DNA of 64,000 nucleotides from Trissonchulus latispiculum (taxonomy: Eukaryota > Nematoda > Enoplea > Enoplida > Ironidae): contig JASAND010012846.1 in assembly GCA_030248195.1 (NCBI GenBank), forward strand, positions 1-64,000, in the 5' to 3' direction. Numbering within the stretch: position 1 is the first letter of the stretch; every line of letters begins with the position of its first letter. Position numbers and translations under genes: made by a program. Of this stretch, positions 44,596 through 54,994 are shown piece after piece. The notes beneath the pieces were generated by a model. The model searched no databases. It was not told where the DNA came from and saw only the letters and a list, made by a program, of their open reading frames with translations.

Positions 44596-45919
44596 TAGGG
44601 ATCGACCGGAATTCCGGTTCCGGTTCCGGTACTTTTTGGTTCCGGTTCCGGTTCCGGTTCCGGTTTTTGAAAACGTACCGGAACCGGAACCAATTTTAGC
44701 CTATTATCAAAAGCAAAATTTTATTAAAATTTTCAAAAATTTTATCAAACTTCTTTAAAACTTTTTGGAAAACTGCGATTCTCTTATAACAGAATATGAT
44801 TTATTCAAAAATTTTCGCCTGCGGCGCTATTCCATTACTTAGAATGTTTCGAATTTGTAATAATAATGTCTAGTGTATCGTTGTTATGAATATTAATATA
44901 TATATATTATAAAACAAAAATAATACTTAATAACTCAGATTAGATAGCACAAGACCGCCGAAACTTTTAAATTTAAGTATACCTAATGCTGAATTGAAAT
45001 TATTGAAGCCTTACCGTCGACCTATGCTATTTCAAAAATTATAGAGCGCTGTTGTATAATCAAATGTCAGTTTTAGCTTAAATTTAATCTTTTTAATTGT
45101 TTAAATCGAAACTGGACTTTAAATATGGACTACGTATAGCCATGGGGGAAAAACCCCACTTTTTCGGATTTTGGCTGGAACTTTTTTGTTATAAGGGCTA
45201 GCTGAGAACTCTATATACCATCGTACTTGGCGTACTTAGAACTTTCTTTTAAGCCCATTTGCACTTCTCTAGGTTGTACCGTAAACAATAGTAATACAGT
45301 AATGTAGATATCTTTTGTTTTCTAAAAATGTAAATGGCATTATTTTTATTTTGCGTTTTGAAAATGCTGCAACGCTTCTAGTAAAGTTAAATGAACTTTT
45401 TGAATATGACTAGAAATTATCAGGCAAGCCAGATAAAAACTAAACATGTTTGACTTATTTTGTCGAAGGAGCAGTTGTTGGTGCTCGCAAAAATTTTGGT
45501 GGAATCAATTTCTATGGAAATTCGTATATAGAATGTAAAAATATAGATGCCGTTTATTCATCGAAAATGTGCTCGAATAATATAAATATAGCATATTCAT
45601 ACCGTGTATAATTAATTTTAAATTTTAAAGCTATAATGTAGTAAAGTTTAACTGGGCTATAAGACAAAAATCTCTTAATAAATTGCAAATTTCATGTCCT
45701 GCATTGAAATAACTATATAAAATATAAAGCAAACGTTATTACAATGTTCTAGTAACTATAAAAAAAGCGACAAATTGTGCAAAAATTGTCCAAAACGTCA
45801 GAAAGAATTTTCGATTTTTGTAGTGTTAAAGAGCTGGTTCCGGTTCCGGTTCCGGTTTTTTAAAGCCAATTCCGGTTCCGGTTCCGGTTCCGGTTTTTTG
45901 GAGTTCCGGTCGATCCCTA
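44596..45919. mobile_element. non-autonomous hAT element, (CCGGTT)n type
   Basis: Perfect ends TAGGGATCGACCGGAA and complement; perfect 8 bp TSD CTAGATAT (44588-44595 and 45920-45927). Both subterminal zones are GGTTCC/GGAACC hexamer arrays. AT-rich core, no transposase in 1324 bp. Confidence 0.9.
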
Positions 45920-46192
45920 CTAGATATATAATCAAAAATTAGTATCGAAAAATTTTTCCTATGGGTCGTTTGAAAAATCGGTTGGCGCAAAAATCACCCT
46001 ACAAATGTGGTCGATACAGAGAAGAAAAAACCCCACTTTCAAATATGTATCAAACAGTAGATTTTTCAAAGTTCATTTTTCCGGGCAAGTTTGGTATCAT
46101 TCGAAAACTCTTGGCCTGGAGATTTCAAAAATGTAGACTTTAGCTCTCAACTCCTTATCGTTAATTAGTATTGGCTAATCAACAGTTTCCCT

Positions 46193-46230
46193 CATATCAT
46201 GAGGGGCGCTACGGGCACCCTCATGATATA
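46193..46230. repeat. hairpin TATCATGAGGG...CCCTCATGATA
   Basis: Perfect 11-12 bp stem with GC-rich inner part; related in form to 37466, 44478 and 50278. Confidence 0.65.
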
Positions 46231-46254
46231 CAGTATAGCTCAAAACAAAGTATA

Positions 46255-46830
46255 TAATTTTCGCGAAATTCGCAAACTTTGCGAACATCGCGAAGCAAGC
46301 GACATTTCGCTAAATTTAGAAAAAGTTAGCGAACTCGCGAAATCGGTAGCTAGCTAATTTGAGGGGTTGTCTGGCACAAAAATTGGCAAAAAGAAAAGCA
46401 CAGGAAGCGGCACAGTATCACCCTCTTCTGTAGTTACAGTCGTTTCAAATTCTAGATTACTGGATACATCCGACACAGACGTATTCCGTTGTCCAGTGGA
46501 CATCGCAAAAAACTTTAAAGTCTGATTTGGACTCAACATTTGATGCCTTCTCGAAGTTCGTATAATTTCGCGAAATTCGCCAAGATTTTAGCGAATTTCA
46601 CGAAGATTTTAGCGAAGTTAATTTCGCTAAAATCTTCGCGAAATTCCCTAAAATCTTGGCGAATTTCGCAAAATTATGCAATCTTCGTGAAATCGCAAAT
46701 CTGCGCGAAGGCATCAAATCTTGAGTCCAGATCAGATTTTAAAATTTTTTGTCAATTTTTATATGGAGAAAACACCTCAAGTTAGCAGCTAATATATAAT
46801 TTCTCGAAGTTCGCTAACTTTTTCCCGAAC
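46255..46830. mobile_element. foldback repeat of TTCGCGAA/AGCGAA words
   Basis: Two zones (46255-46350 and 46555-46830) rich in TTCGCGAAATTCGC-like words in both orientations. The inner segment is bounded by inverted copies of GACTCAACATTTGATGCCTT (near 46520-46550 and 46700-46735). Boundaries uncertain. Confidence 0.5.
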
Positions 46831-46976
46831 TCCTCTAAGTTTAGCGAAATGTGGCTTATCGCGAAAAATTTTGAAAATGGACATTTTACACATGGCACAG
46901 ACAAATTCCTGAGGAGATCAACAATTTCGGGGGGAATTCCCCCCATTCCCCCCCGCCCATCACTAATACATACATG

Positions 46977-47370
46977 CTGGCTTATCCCTAGTGGGGGTGG
47001 GGGGGGGGGCGCCCCCCATTCGGCGACCTCCCCCCCATTCGAGGAGCCCCCCCCCCTGAAAAGCCCCCATAAATCCCGACCTCCCCCCCATAACCCCAAA
47101 AATTACCAAATTTTACCATTTTTACTCTAAATTTTCAAAAATTTTTCCGGCTTCGCCGGATTTTTGACTAAATTTTCGCTATTTTAGTTTAAAAAACACC
47201 TAAAAATTCCTTTTTTAGGGATTTTTAGCAGTTAGTACACAAAAAACCCACAAAAAATTCGAAAAAAGTTTCTAAAAATATGCCCCCATTTTGAGTGAGC
47301 CCCCCCTCCTTCGATGGGGCCCCCCCTGAAGCCCCCCCATAAAAAATTGCCAAGGGATAAGCCAGTCATG
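46977..47370. mobile_element. C/G-rich element with CTGGCTTATCCCTWG ends
   Basis: CTGGCTTATCCCTAG at the left and the complement of CTGGCTTATCCCTTG at the right; the inside has C and G runs and the hairpin CCGGCTTCGCCGG (47147). Flanks share only CATG, so the TSD is doubtful. Confidence 0.5.
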
Positions 47371-47856
47371 TAATGCAAACTTACCACCAGAAGTCATGAT
47401 AAGCCAAAGCAATCACAGAAATAATGAGCCACTAAATGAAACAGTCTTGGAACAGCAAGTGATCAATACAACAGCTCAGCATAGGCCTAGAGAACAATTT
47501 CCAGTATAATACATATTTTTCTGGCATTTTTTAGTGGGGGTGGGGGAGCCCCACTTTTCGGCAAGCCCCCCTCACGTTTTTTGGGTACAAAAGTGTCAAA
47601 AAATTAGGTTTTTGAGGTCAAATAATCAAAAAATTCTCAAATTTCAGCTAATTTATGGACTTATAAGCTCATTTTAAGCTTAAAAACAGCGATGTTTTGC
47701 CTTTTTACGTTAAAAATGCCAATTTTCCGCTAAAAATTTCGGTATATTTTACCTTTGGCTCGCCCCCCCACTTTTCGGAAGCCACCCCTCCCCCACTTCC
47801 CCCTCCGTCGGGGGGGGGGGGGGGTCCGCAGCCCCCCCCACTTTCAAAACCCTAAA
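47371..47856. other. non-coding, C/G-homopolymer stretch
   Basis: Repeats resembling the 46977 element (GTGGGGGTGGGGGAGCCCCAC near 47535) and a run of more than 15 Gs near 47810. No gene. Confidence 0.5.
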
Positions 47857-48456
47857 AACTAGGGGAGAAACTGCCCTCGACGGGCTACCAACTTGGTAGA
47901 ATAGGGAAAGACTTGAATCTTACATACACGGTGCATGGTTACAACTGAGATTCTGCTGAAGCGGAAAAATGCCGTTTCTCAAATTCTAAAGTGGCAGAAA
48001 CCAGCTTTGGAATAGGGAATTCCCTCGTTCCGCCCTATTCGCGCGAACTTTGAAACCTATTATGTGTTGCTTTGCTAAATTATAATATAGAGAACTTATC
48101 GTTTTATCGAGAACTTATCGAACTTATCGTCAAGAGCTAACGTTCGCGCGAACTTATCGTCTTTCGGGAGGAAATATATAGGTAATTATTCTATTGGGAA
48201 CTGCCAATGTAAGCATTGCGCTCAATATGACATTTCACGTGCCTATTGCGTGGTGACTAGGACTTAATTTCTTTTTGAGCTACCTGATCCGTGAAATATT
48301 TTACGCATACAACCGCTACCAGGACCAACAGAAAGCAACAATAAGTAGACAGTTTAAACAATTTGTGGTCGACAGTCCTTGTGCTAAAACATGTGCAATC
48401 AATCGCATTTCATTTATTCTAATATATATACGTACGTATAATGTTTGATTGTATCA

Positions 48457-48650
48457 ACAAGAATAAAAATGCTCCGATGGAGCATGAAAAATGCAATATG
48501 GGTGACACAGGGTTTTAAGCAGACAGAGGACTAGGTTTTAAAACGTTAATATGGGAGGGGCAGGTTGTAAATGCCAGGAGGACTAGGTTAAAAGCGCACT
48601 AATATGGACCAGCTTCGCTGAACAACCCATATTCGCGGAAACTGTCCAGA
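48457..48650. mobile_element. single arm of the family A ATATGGG-box element
   Basis: Over 95% identical to 41782-41994; continues at lower similarity into core-like sequence, and the second arm is absent. Confidence 0.85.
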
Positions 48651-48839
48651 GTTTCTATCGGCTGCTGCTTGCTGTTGCTATTGGCAGTTCTTCGGAAAAT
48701 TGTACGATTTTTGTCAGCATGGCCTGCAAGTATATATTGTGGTCGTGCTCCTTATTATACAACTTAATAATACACGTCCTCCATAATGTCAACTGCTTTA
48801 CTTTACTAACTAACTAACTAACTTTACTTTCGGTGAAGG

Positions 48840-49270
48840 AAACTCATACGGCACGATTTTCAATGCTCTGCCGCACTTGTGTGCAAAATTTCGGACGATT
48901 GCAACTTACGTGTAGCTAGTTATAGGCCGTGCTGTACTTCAGCAGCACTCTACTGCAGCGCAACCAGATGCAAACTTACTGCCAGTGAGGGAAATTCATA
49001 CGGCACGATTTGCAATGCTATTCTGCACTTGTGTGCAAAATTTCAGAAGATTGCAACTTATCTGTAGCTAGTTATAGGCCGTGCTGTACTTCAGCAGCAC
49101 TCTACTGCAGCACAAGCAGATGCAAACTTACTGCCAGTGAGCGAAATTCATACGGCACGATTTGCAATGCTATTCTGCACTTGTGTGCAAAATTTCAGAC
49201 GATTGCAAGTTTTCTGTAGTTAGTTATAGGCCGTGCTGTACTTCTGCAGCACTCCACTGCAGCGCAACCA
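48840..49270. repeat. 152 bp satellite, 3 units
   Basis: CAGCAGCACTCTACTGCAGC at 48940 and 49092, variant at 49244. Same family as the 42720 array with a 6 bp shorter unit. Short frames across it are by-products. Confidence 0.92.
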
Positions 49271-50252
49271 CATAGTAGCATCGTAATAAGTATACGAAAC
49301 GTATCTATAATAGTTTGTCATGTCCTAAACTATCTGTATGCCGAATTTCAAATACCAGTGACGAATGAATAACTTGTTATCGACGGTGCTGTGTTTGGGG
49401 CAGCACATACAGCACGGTGGAAGCTAGAGAATGCACCAACTAACATAGCTACAGTTCCCCCTTACTACAGACATGATTTTCGCCAAGTTTCATATGTTCA
49501 GCCGTTTACAGTAAGTCTACAGACAGCGTGCTGTGATTGTTGCATAGCAGTACAGCACGATGGCAGCACCGCACAGCGCTGCGACTATGCTCATCGTGTT
49601 CAGCGACCCCGATAACCCTTATATGCGTCCCACTATATGGCCCAAAACAGCATATTTAGGCCTATTTTTGACTATTTCCTGTAGAGTTGGGACTTAGAAA
49701 TTTTCCGAAAATGGCTATTTGGCCGGACCAACTTTGGGCCGGCCGCCAGAACGATCCTGGCCAGATATCAAAAATCGCCCTCGTTAGGACATATAAACCC
49801 TTCCGTGGATCCTTATGCAACAAACCACGTCTCTCTAGCGTCTTCCCTGAGTCCTGTAGCTTTGACAAAAAATTGGCCATTTTTGGCCATTTTAGCGCCA
49901 AGTCCACTTTTGGCCGGCCGTACAGGTGGCCGGCCGGGCCGGGCAGCGAAAAAATATCAAAAAGGTTCACTTTCGGGGTATATACGTTCAGAAAAACCAA
50001 ACTTCACCTGCTGAAAATGCCCAGATCGTTCTAACACCGCGACAGAAAATTGCATTTTTCCAAGCGTGACTTACACGGAAAAAAAAAACAAACGGACCTA
50101 ACTTGCCCGGAAGCGAAAATTTTCAAAGTTGGAAATTTTGACCAAAACTTTTTTGCGACTTGTAGTACTCGTCGTGTAGATTCCAACGATACCAAAATTG
50201 TCCAGTTTGGTTGAGTATTTAGCTGGCACGGAGCTCGAACGGGTCTCCAAGG
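49271..50252. repeat. second copy of the 43430-44455 module
   Basis: About 85-90% identical in the same orientation. Frames in both copies (reading GLRNF.KMA.WPDQLWAGR) look similar only because the DNA is duplicated; they have different ends and frame breaks. Confidence 0.8.
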
Positions 50253-50277
50253 GCCGCACTGAGCCTTTTACACCCAT

Positions 50278-50311
50278 ATTATAGGGGAGCGCTCTCGCGC
50301 TCCCCTATAAT
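50278..50311. repeat. perfect hairpin ATTATAGGGGAGCGC...GCGCTCCCCTATAAT
   Basis: 15 bp stem, 4 nt loop; the cleanest of the four related hairpins. Confidence 0.85.
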
Positions 50312-50565
50312 TCTCGACAAGATCAGAACGGGGCATACCTATGTATCAGCAACAATATCCAAATCGTTTATGCTCTCAATGTTTCTGATAGCACATCGAA
50401 GACAGCGTATTTATGCCTGTGAAAACCTTGATTTAAGTGCTTGATAAAACTGCTGTTTTGCATTCTGAAGTAATTCTGCCATTTTGAAGCTCTCTATCAT
50501 AATTTAGCAAAGCAACACATATATAATAGGCTTCAAAGTTCGCGCGAATAGGGCGGAAGGAGGGA

Positions 50566-50780
50566 ATTCCCTATTCGGCGACAAAGCTGGTTTCTTTCAT
50601 TTTAGTGGCCGAGTAGATTCCCTATTCGGCGCACAGAGCTGGTTTCTTTCATTTTAGTCGCCGAGTAAATTCCCTATTCGGCGCACAAAACTGGTTTCTT
50701 TTATTTTAGTGGCCGAGTAGATACCCTATTCGGCGCACAAAGCTGGTTTCTGCCATTTTAGTCGCTGATAAACGGCATTT
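50566..50780. repeat. 52 bp tandem repeat, 4 units
   Basis: ATTCCCTATTCGGCG starts at 50566, 50617, 50669 and 50721, each followed by AAGCTGGTTTCTTTCATTTT. Confidence 0.92.
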
Positions 50781-50890
50781 TCCGCTTCAGCAGAATCTCA
50801 GTTGTAACCATGCACCGTGTATTTAAGATTCAAGTCTTTCCCTATTCTACCAAGTTGGTTGCCCGTCGAGGGTATTTCCCCCCTAGTTTC

Positions 50891-51252
50891 GCTTATTTTT
50901 CCGCTGCAGAGAAACATCAAAATCATGTCAGAGAAGTTATGTACAGACACAATGTAAGCAAAGCTAGCTACCGTAAACAGGCTGGAAGAAAACGTTCTAG
51001 GTTAACTGAATGTATTTGCTGAAGCGGAAAAATGCCTGTTAATAGCCTTTTCAGAACTTTTTACACGGTGCGTCATCCTAGGCTGGAAGGCCACTGTTAT
51101 GGCCTCTTCAGAAATTTATACACGGTGCAATATCTTAGGCTGGTAGGCCACGGTTCATGGCTTACTCAGAACCTTATACACTTAGTTACAGTATATACAC
51201 TTATACTTATACTTACACTTATATTCACTTATTTACACTCATTTATTAGGCT
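50891..51252. other. non-coding, short repeats
   Basis: Two or three diverged units containing CTAGGCTGGAAGGCCACTGT-like sequence (51080-51170); a TATACACTTATACTTACAC stretch near 51190-51245. Confidence 0.4.
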
Positions 51253-52030
51253 GACCATGGTCAGGGCGCCACAGGCCGCTGGGGCCACTTTGGAGGGGTC
51301 CACCAATGACAAAAAATGTTCGCCTCACCAAGGGCTTTCATTTGATACCAAACTTGGCCACTTTTGCAAAAATCGATTTTTGACCATTCTGGACCGGTGC
51401 GGACCCTGGTCAGGGCGCCACAGGCCGCTGGGTCCTCCAATGACAAAAAATGTTCGCCTCACCAAGGGCTCTCATTTGGTGCCAAACTTGTAAACTTTAG
51501 GAAAATCGATTTTTGTCCATTTTGGACCGGTCCGGACCCTGGTAAAGGCGCCACAGGCCGCTGGGTCTACTTTGGAGGGGTCTTCCAATGACAAAAAATG
51601 TTCGCCTCACCAAGGGCTTTCATTTGATACCAAACTTGGCCATTTTTGGAAAAATCGATTTTAGACCATTTTGGACCGGTCAGGACCCTCGTCAGGGCGC
51701 CACGGGCCGCTGGGTCTACTTTGGAGGGGTCTTCCAATGACAAAAAATGTTCGCCTCACCAAGGGCTTTCATTTGATACCAAACTTGGCCACTTTTGGAA
51801 CGATCGATTTTTGTCCATTTTGGACCGGTACGGACCCTGGTCAGGGCGCCACAGGCCACTGGGTCCACTTTGGAGGGGTCCTCAAATGACAAAAAATGTT
51901 CGCCTCATCAAGGGCTTTCATTTGATACCAAACTTGGCCACATTTGGAAAAATCGATTTTTGGCCATGTTGGGCCTGGTCCACGGTCCGGACCCCTGGCC
52001 AGGGCGCCACAGAGGTCCGGTCGGTACCTA
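51253..52030. repeat. 149 bp satellite, 5-6 units
   Basis: GGCGCCAC at 51265, 51414, 51547 (16 bp deletion), 51696, 51845 and 52003. Each unit holds CTTTCATTTGATACCAAACT (complement of GGTATCAAATGAAAG) and CTCACCAAGGGC. A further GGCGCCACAGG sits at 52338. Confidence 0.93.
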
Positions 52031-53092
52031 CGATAGCCTATGTTGTAGTGCTCCCGCAGCCCACCCCACACGCCCAATATGAAAGCTATTCCTGCAGCGG
52101 ATCTTTCTATGGAAGAGCTTAAAGTTGAGCCTGCGACACAGTTGGGGCCCACTTCCATCAGGGTGCCCCCCAGCCCCACGGATAGATTCTAGAGCAAAAC
52201 TAATGGGCCATTTAGATTCACCATATAGGGGTTCCTATTCGAATACGAAACCTCAACCCAGCAGCTTTTATGTATAGGGCTGCCTACTCCATAGGCCCAG
52301 ACCCCCCTTTTACACAAACTTTTGACCCCTGGCCAGGGCGCCACAGGTGACCGACCAACACCAAACTCTCAAATGGAGACCTCCACCCTTGGGCCATTCC
52401 ACGTGAGCCATATGAGAGCCCAGCTTCGCGCGCTGCGATCTATTTCGAAGTGCAATTATTTTCGAACTTTTTTTCGGAGGTCCCCACCGAGGGGGGTGGG
52501 ACCATCTGGGGGGGTCCGGAAACCGCGGAAAGTAATTTCCCCGGAATTGATGAACTTTTCGTACAAAAAAAACCTAAAATAGTAGGGCTCTGAAGGGTCT
52601 TTCGGCCTGCACCCCGGGGGGGGGGGGGGGGGAAGGGGAGAAACGCGACCTGCGTGGGGGGCCAATTTTCATATCTCAAGATCCACCCGGTTGATCCGGC
52701 TGAAATTTTCACAGCATGTACCCCTGCCCACAGGCTCTTCACACACCAAGTTTCAGCCCGATCGGTCCACTCCTCCGCTGGCCCCAGGCCAAACAATGTC
52801 CAGATTATACACATTCCGTCAAATTTTCCCTATTCTGGGGGGAAATAACACAACACAATTCCGGGGGTGTGGGGACGGAGCTCCCACAAGTTCCCTAAAA
52901 TTCCAGTTTTTTGCATGGTATATAACTGGAAAATTGTTGCATGGTAATAGAGCCTAGTATTGCATAATATGCAAGTTTGGCCGAGGCCCAACTGCAACGA
53001 TTAGGGTATCCAAAATTGAAATCTTTGCTGGTGCTCACTGTGAACTTTGCGCAGCTATCTCATATTATGCATGTGGCACCCTAACTCTATAA
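52031..53092. other. non-coding
   Basis: Includes a G run near 52615-52633. No credible gene; frames here are uninterrupted only over short C/G-rich parts. Confidence 0.4.
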
Positions 53093-53480
53093 TAGGGATG
53101 CACCGAGGCCTGGCCCCGGTAGTCAGACCCCGGCCCCGGTGGTCAGGCCCCGGTACCAACCGGAGCCAAAAATTAGCGAAAGTTTGTAATTTTTTGACAT
53201 TTTTTGACCAAAATTTTGAATTTTCGAAATTCAAAAAGTGTTACAAATCGTTTGTTTTCCAGCATTTCTATGAATGAAAACAACGATATATAGTAACGTT
53301 TGTATATCAAGAATTATTGCAAAATTTGAATTTTCAAGAAAATTTTTGAAAATTTTCGACTTGGACCCCCAATTTCCAAACCCCGGCCCCGGTACCGGGG
53401 CCAATGTGGCCCCGTCCCGGCCGGGGCCGCGATAAGGTCCCGACCCCGGCCCCGGTAGTGGCGACCCCGGTGCATCTCTA
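53093..53480. mobile_element. hAT-like MITE, CCCCGGTA type
   Basis: Ends TAGGGATGCACCGAGG and complement of TAGAGATGCACCGGGG. Flanks CTCTATAA (53085-53092) and CTCTAAGA (53481-53488), 6 of 8. Subterminal CCCCGGCCCCGGT arrays, AT-rich core. Confidence 0.7.
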
Positions 53481-53868
53481 CTCTAAGATACCCAGCAATG
53501 GATTCCCTGCCATATCCTCTGGCTTAGCCAACGAAAGGATAATTTTTGGGAACATTTTCTTAAAAAATTTCCAGCAACTTTTTGTAAAAAGCCTCTGGGG
53601 CAACCGCGAGGACAAAATTAATGCCAAATTCAAGCTAAAGAACCCGAAAATCCTACAGAAGAAGAAAGAAGAAGAAAAATGGTTTACTTCAGAAATAGCA
53701 TAACGTAACGCTACAAAAAGTAATTTCATATATAAATGGTTAGTACTAACAAACAAAACAAAAAATACGCAGATATGGAAAGTTAAACATAATGATAAGT
53801 TTTAGCTATTGGGACAGTAGTTTTACGCGGCTATTTAGAAGAGGGGGAAGGGATAACCACTTGTCTGG

Positions 53869-54480
53869 TTATGAAAGGCCCCGACCCCTTAGATAGCTGG
53901 AAAATTCAAAATTTTCGAGTAGTTTTTCAAATGTTACAAGATTTGCTGCATTTACAGTTTGATCTGGTAATTTATTCCAGACTTTAATTACATGGTTGGT
54001 GAAAAACCCCTTATAAGTTTCACGATGACAGATAGGTGGACGGAGTTTCCATCTATGCCCCCTTAGCTGCTGTTGCTGGGTAAATGAGAAAAAGTCAGCA
54101 CAGTTGAGTTCAATTTTATTGTTAATTATCTTATAAACTAGTTTTAAGTCAGCTTTTAGTCGCCTTAATTCTAACGGTTCGAGACCTAGGACTTGTAAAC
54201 GTTGTGAATAGGACAAATCTTGCATACCAGGAATACGTTTTGTGTAACGCCGTTGAACGTGTTCAACAATATCTATATCTTTTATTAAATAAGGCGACCA
54301 TGTCTGGCTGCAGTACTCTAGTATTGGTCTAACGTAAACAATAAAGGCTTTTACAAGGAATTTGCGATTTCTAGTTTCAAAAGCTCTAAAGATACAAGAG
54401 GATACTTTATGGGCTTTCTGTGCTATTTTTTCACATTTTTTAGCGCATGTTTTAGGTATATACCTCACCTCAACCTCCTT
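53869..54480 (-). pseudogene. 5'-truncated non-LTR retrotransposon, reverse-transcriptase C-terminus (CR1/Jockey-like)
   Basis: About 200 residues on the minus strand: KAFIVYVRPILEYCSQTWSP, then VQRRYTKRIPGMQDLSYSQR, LQVLGLEPLELRRLKADL, RGHRWKLRPP, FFTNHVIKVWNKLP. This is the conserved region after the polymerase domain in CR1/L2/Jockey-type elements. The polymerase core is missing upstream, as expected of 5' truncation at insertion. The frame is intact to its stop at 53869. Confidence 0.85.
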
Positions 54481-54994
54481 CTGGCAGATGGTACGGCCGG
54501 TGGACCCAGCCCGGACCCAGGGCTGGCACTTAGCCCCCACGCATTTTTTGGGAGTCGCCAGAAAGGGTCAAAACATTTTGAAGTTTTTGAGATTAAAATT
54601 TCAAAAACTTTCTCATTTTTTAGCTAATTTATGGACTTAAGTTCATTTTAAACCAACTTTCAAAACCCTAAAAAGCCTATGCCAGCAGGGTGGTCAGGAT
54701 CACCTATATATATATATATATATATATATATACGGGCAAAAACTAGCTATATATAAACAAGTGCTAAATTTGAATTCTTTAAAATAAACTAAATTAAAAT
54801 AAACTGAAGGCGTTGAATAATTATATATACTTACAAAACAGGAAAGGAAACAAAATAGAAGACACTTGAAGAGACAGAAGTTCTGTCACAGAACTACGTA
54901 TATACGTAATAAAGCAGCACAGAAGTATAAGTGCGCCGCAGGCGAAATTTTTAAAAATTTGTGAAATTTATTAAATTTATGCTTAATTTTCACT
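54481..54994. other. non-coding with (AT)n microsatellite
   Basis: (TA)n at 54704-54731; hairpin GTGCGCCGCAGGCGA at 54931. No gene. Confidence 0.55.

Larger units (their letters stand above)
47857..50890. mobile_element. composite element with roughly 250 bp inverted ends
   Basis: Left arm 47857-48110 and right arm about 50490-50890 are inverted copies (CTAGGGG...CCCTCGACGGGC outer ends; GATTCTGCTGAAGCGGAAAA; GGAATTCCCT; CGCGCGAACTTTGAA). The right arm is enlarged by a 52 bp tandem repeat. Between them lie a half ATATGGG-box element, a satellite, the module shared with 43440-44455 and a hairpin. No gene. Confidence 0.65.

Noticed and set aside
43850..50034. Similar 115-120 codon frames at 43850-44212 and 49687-50034
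   Set aside because: Similarity extends equally outside the frames and the DNA is a repeat module; ends and frames differ between copies.
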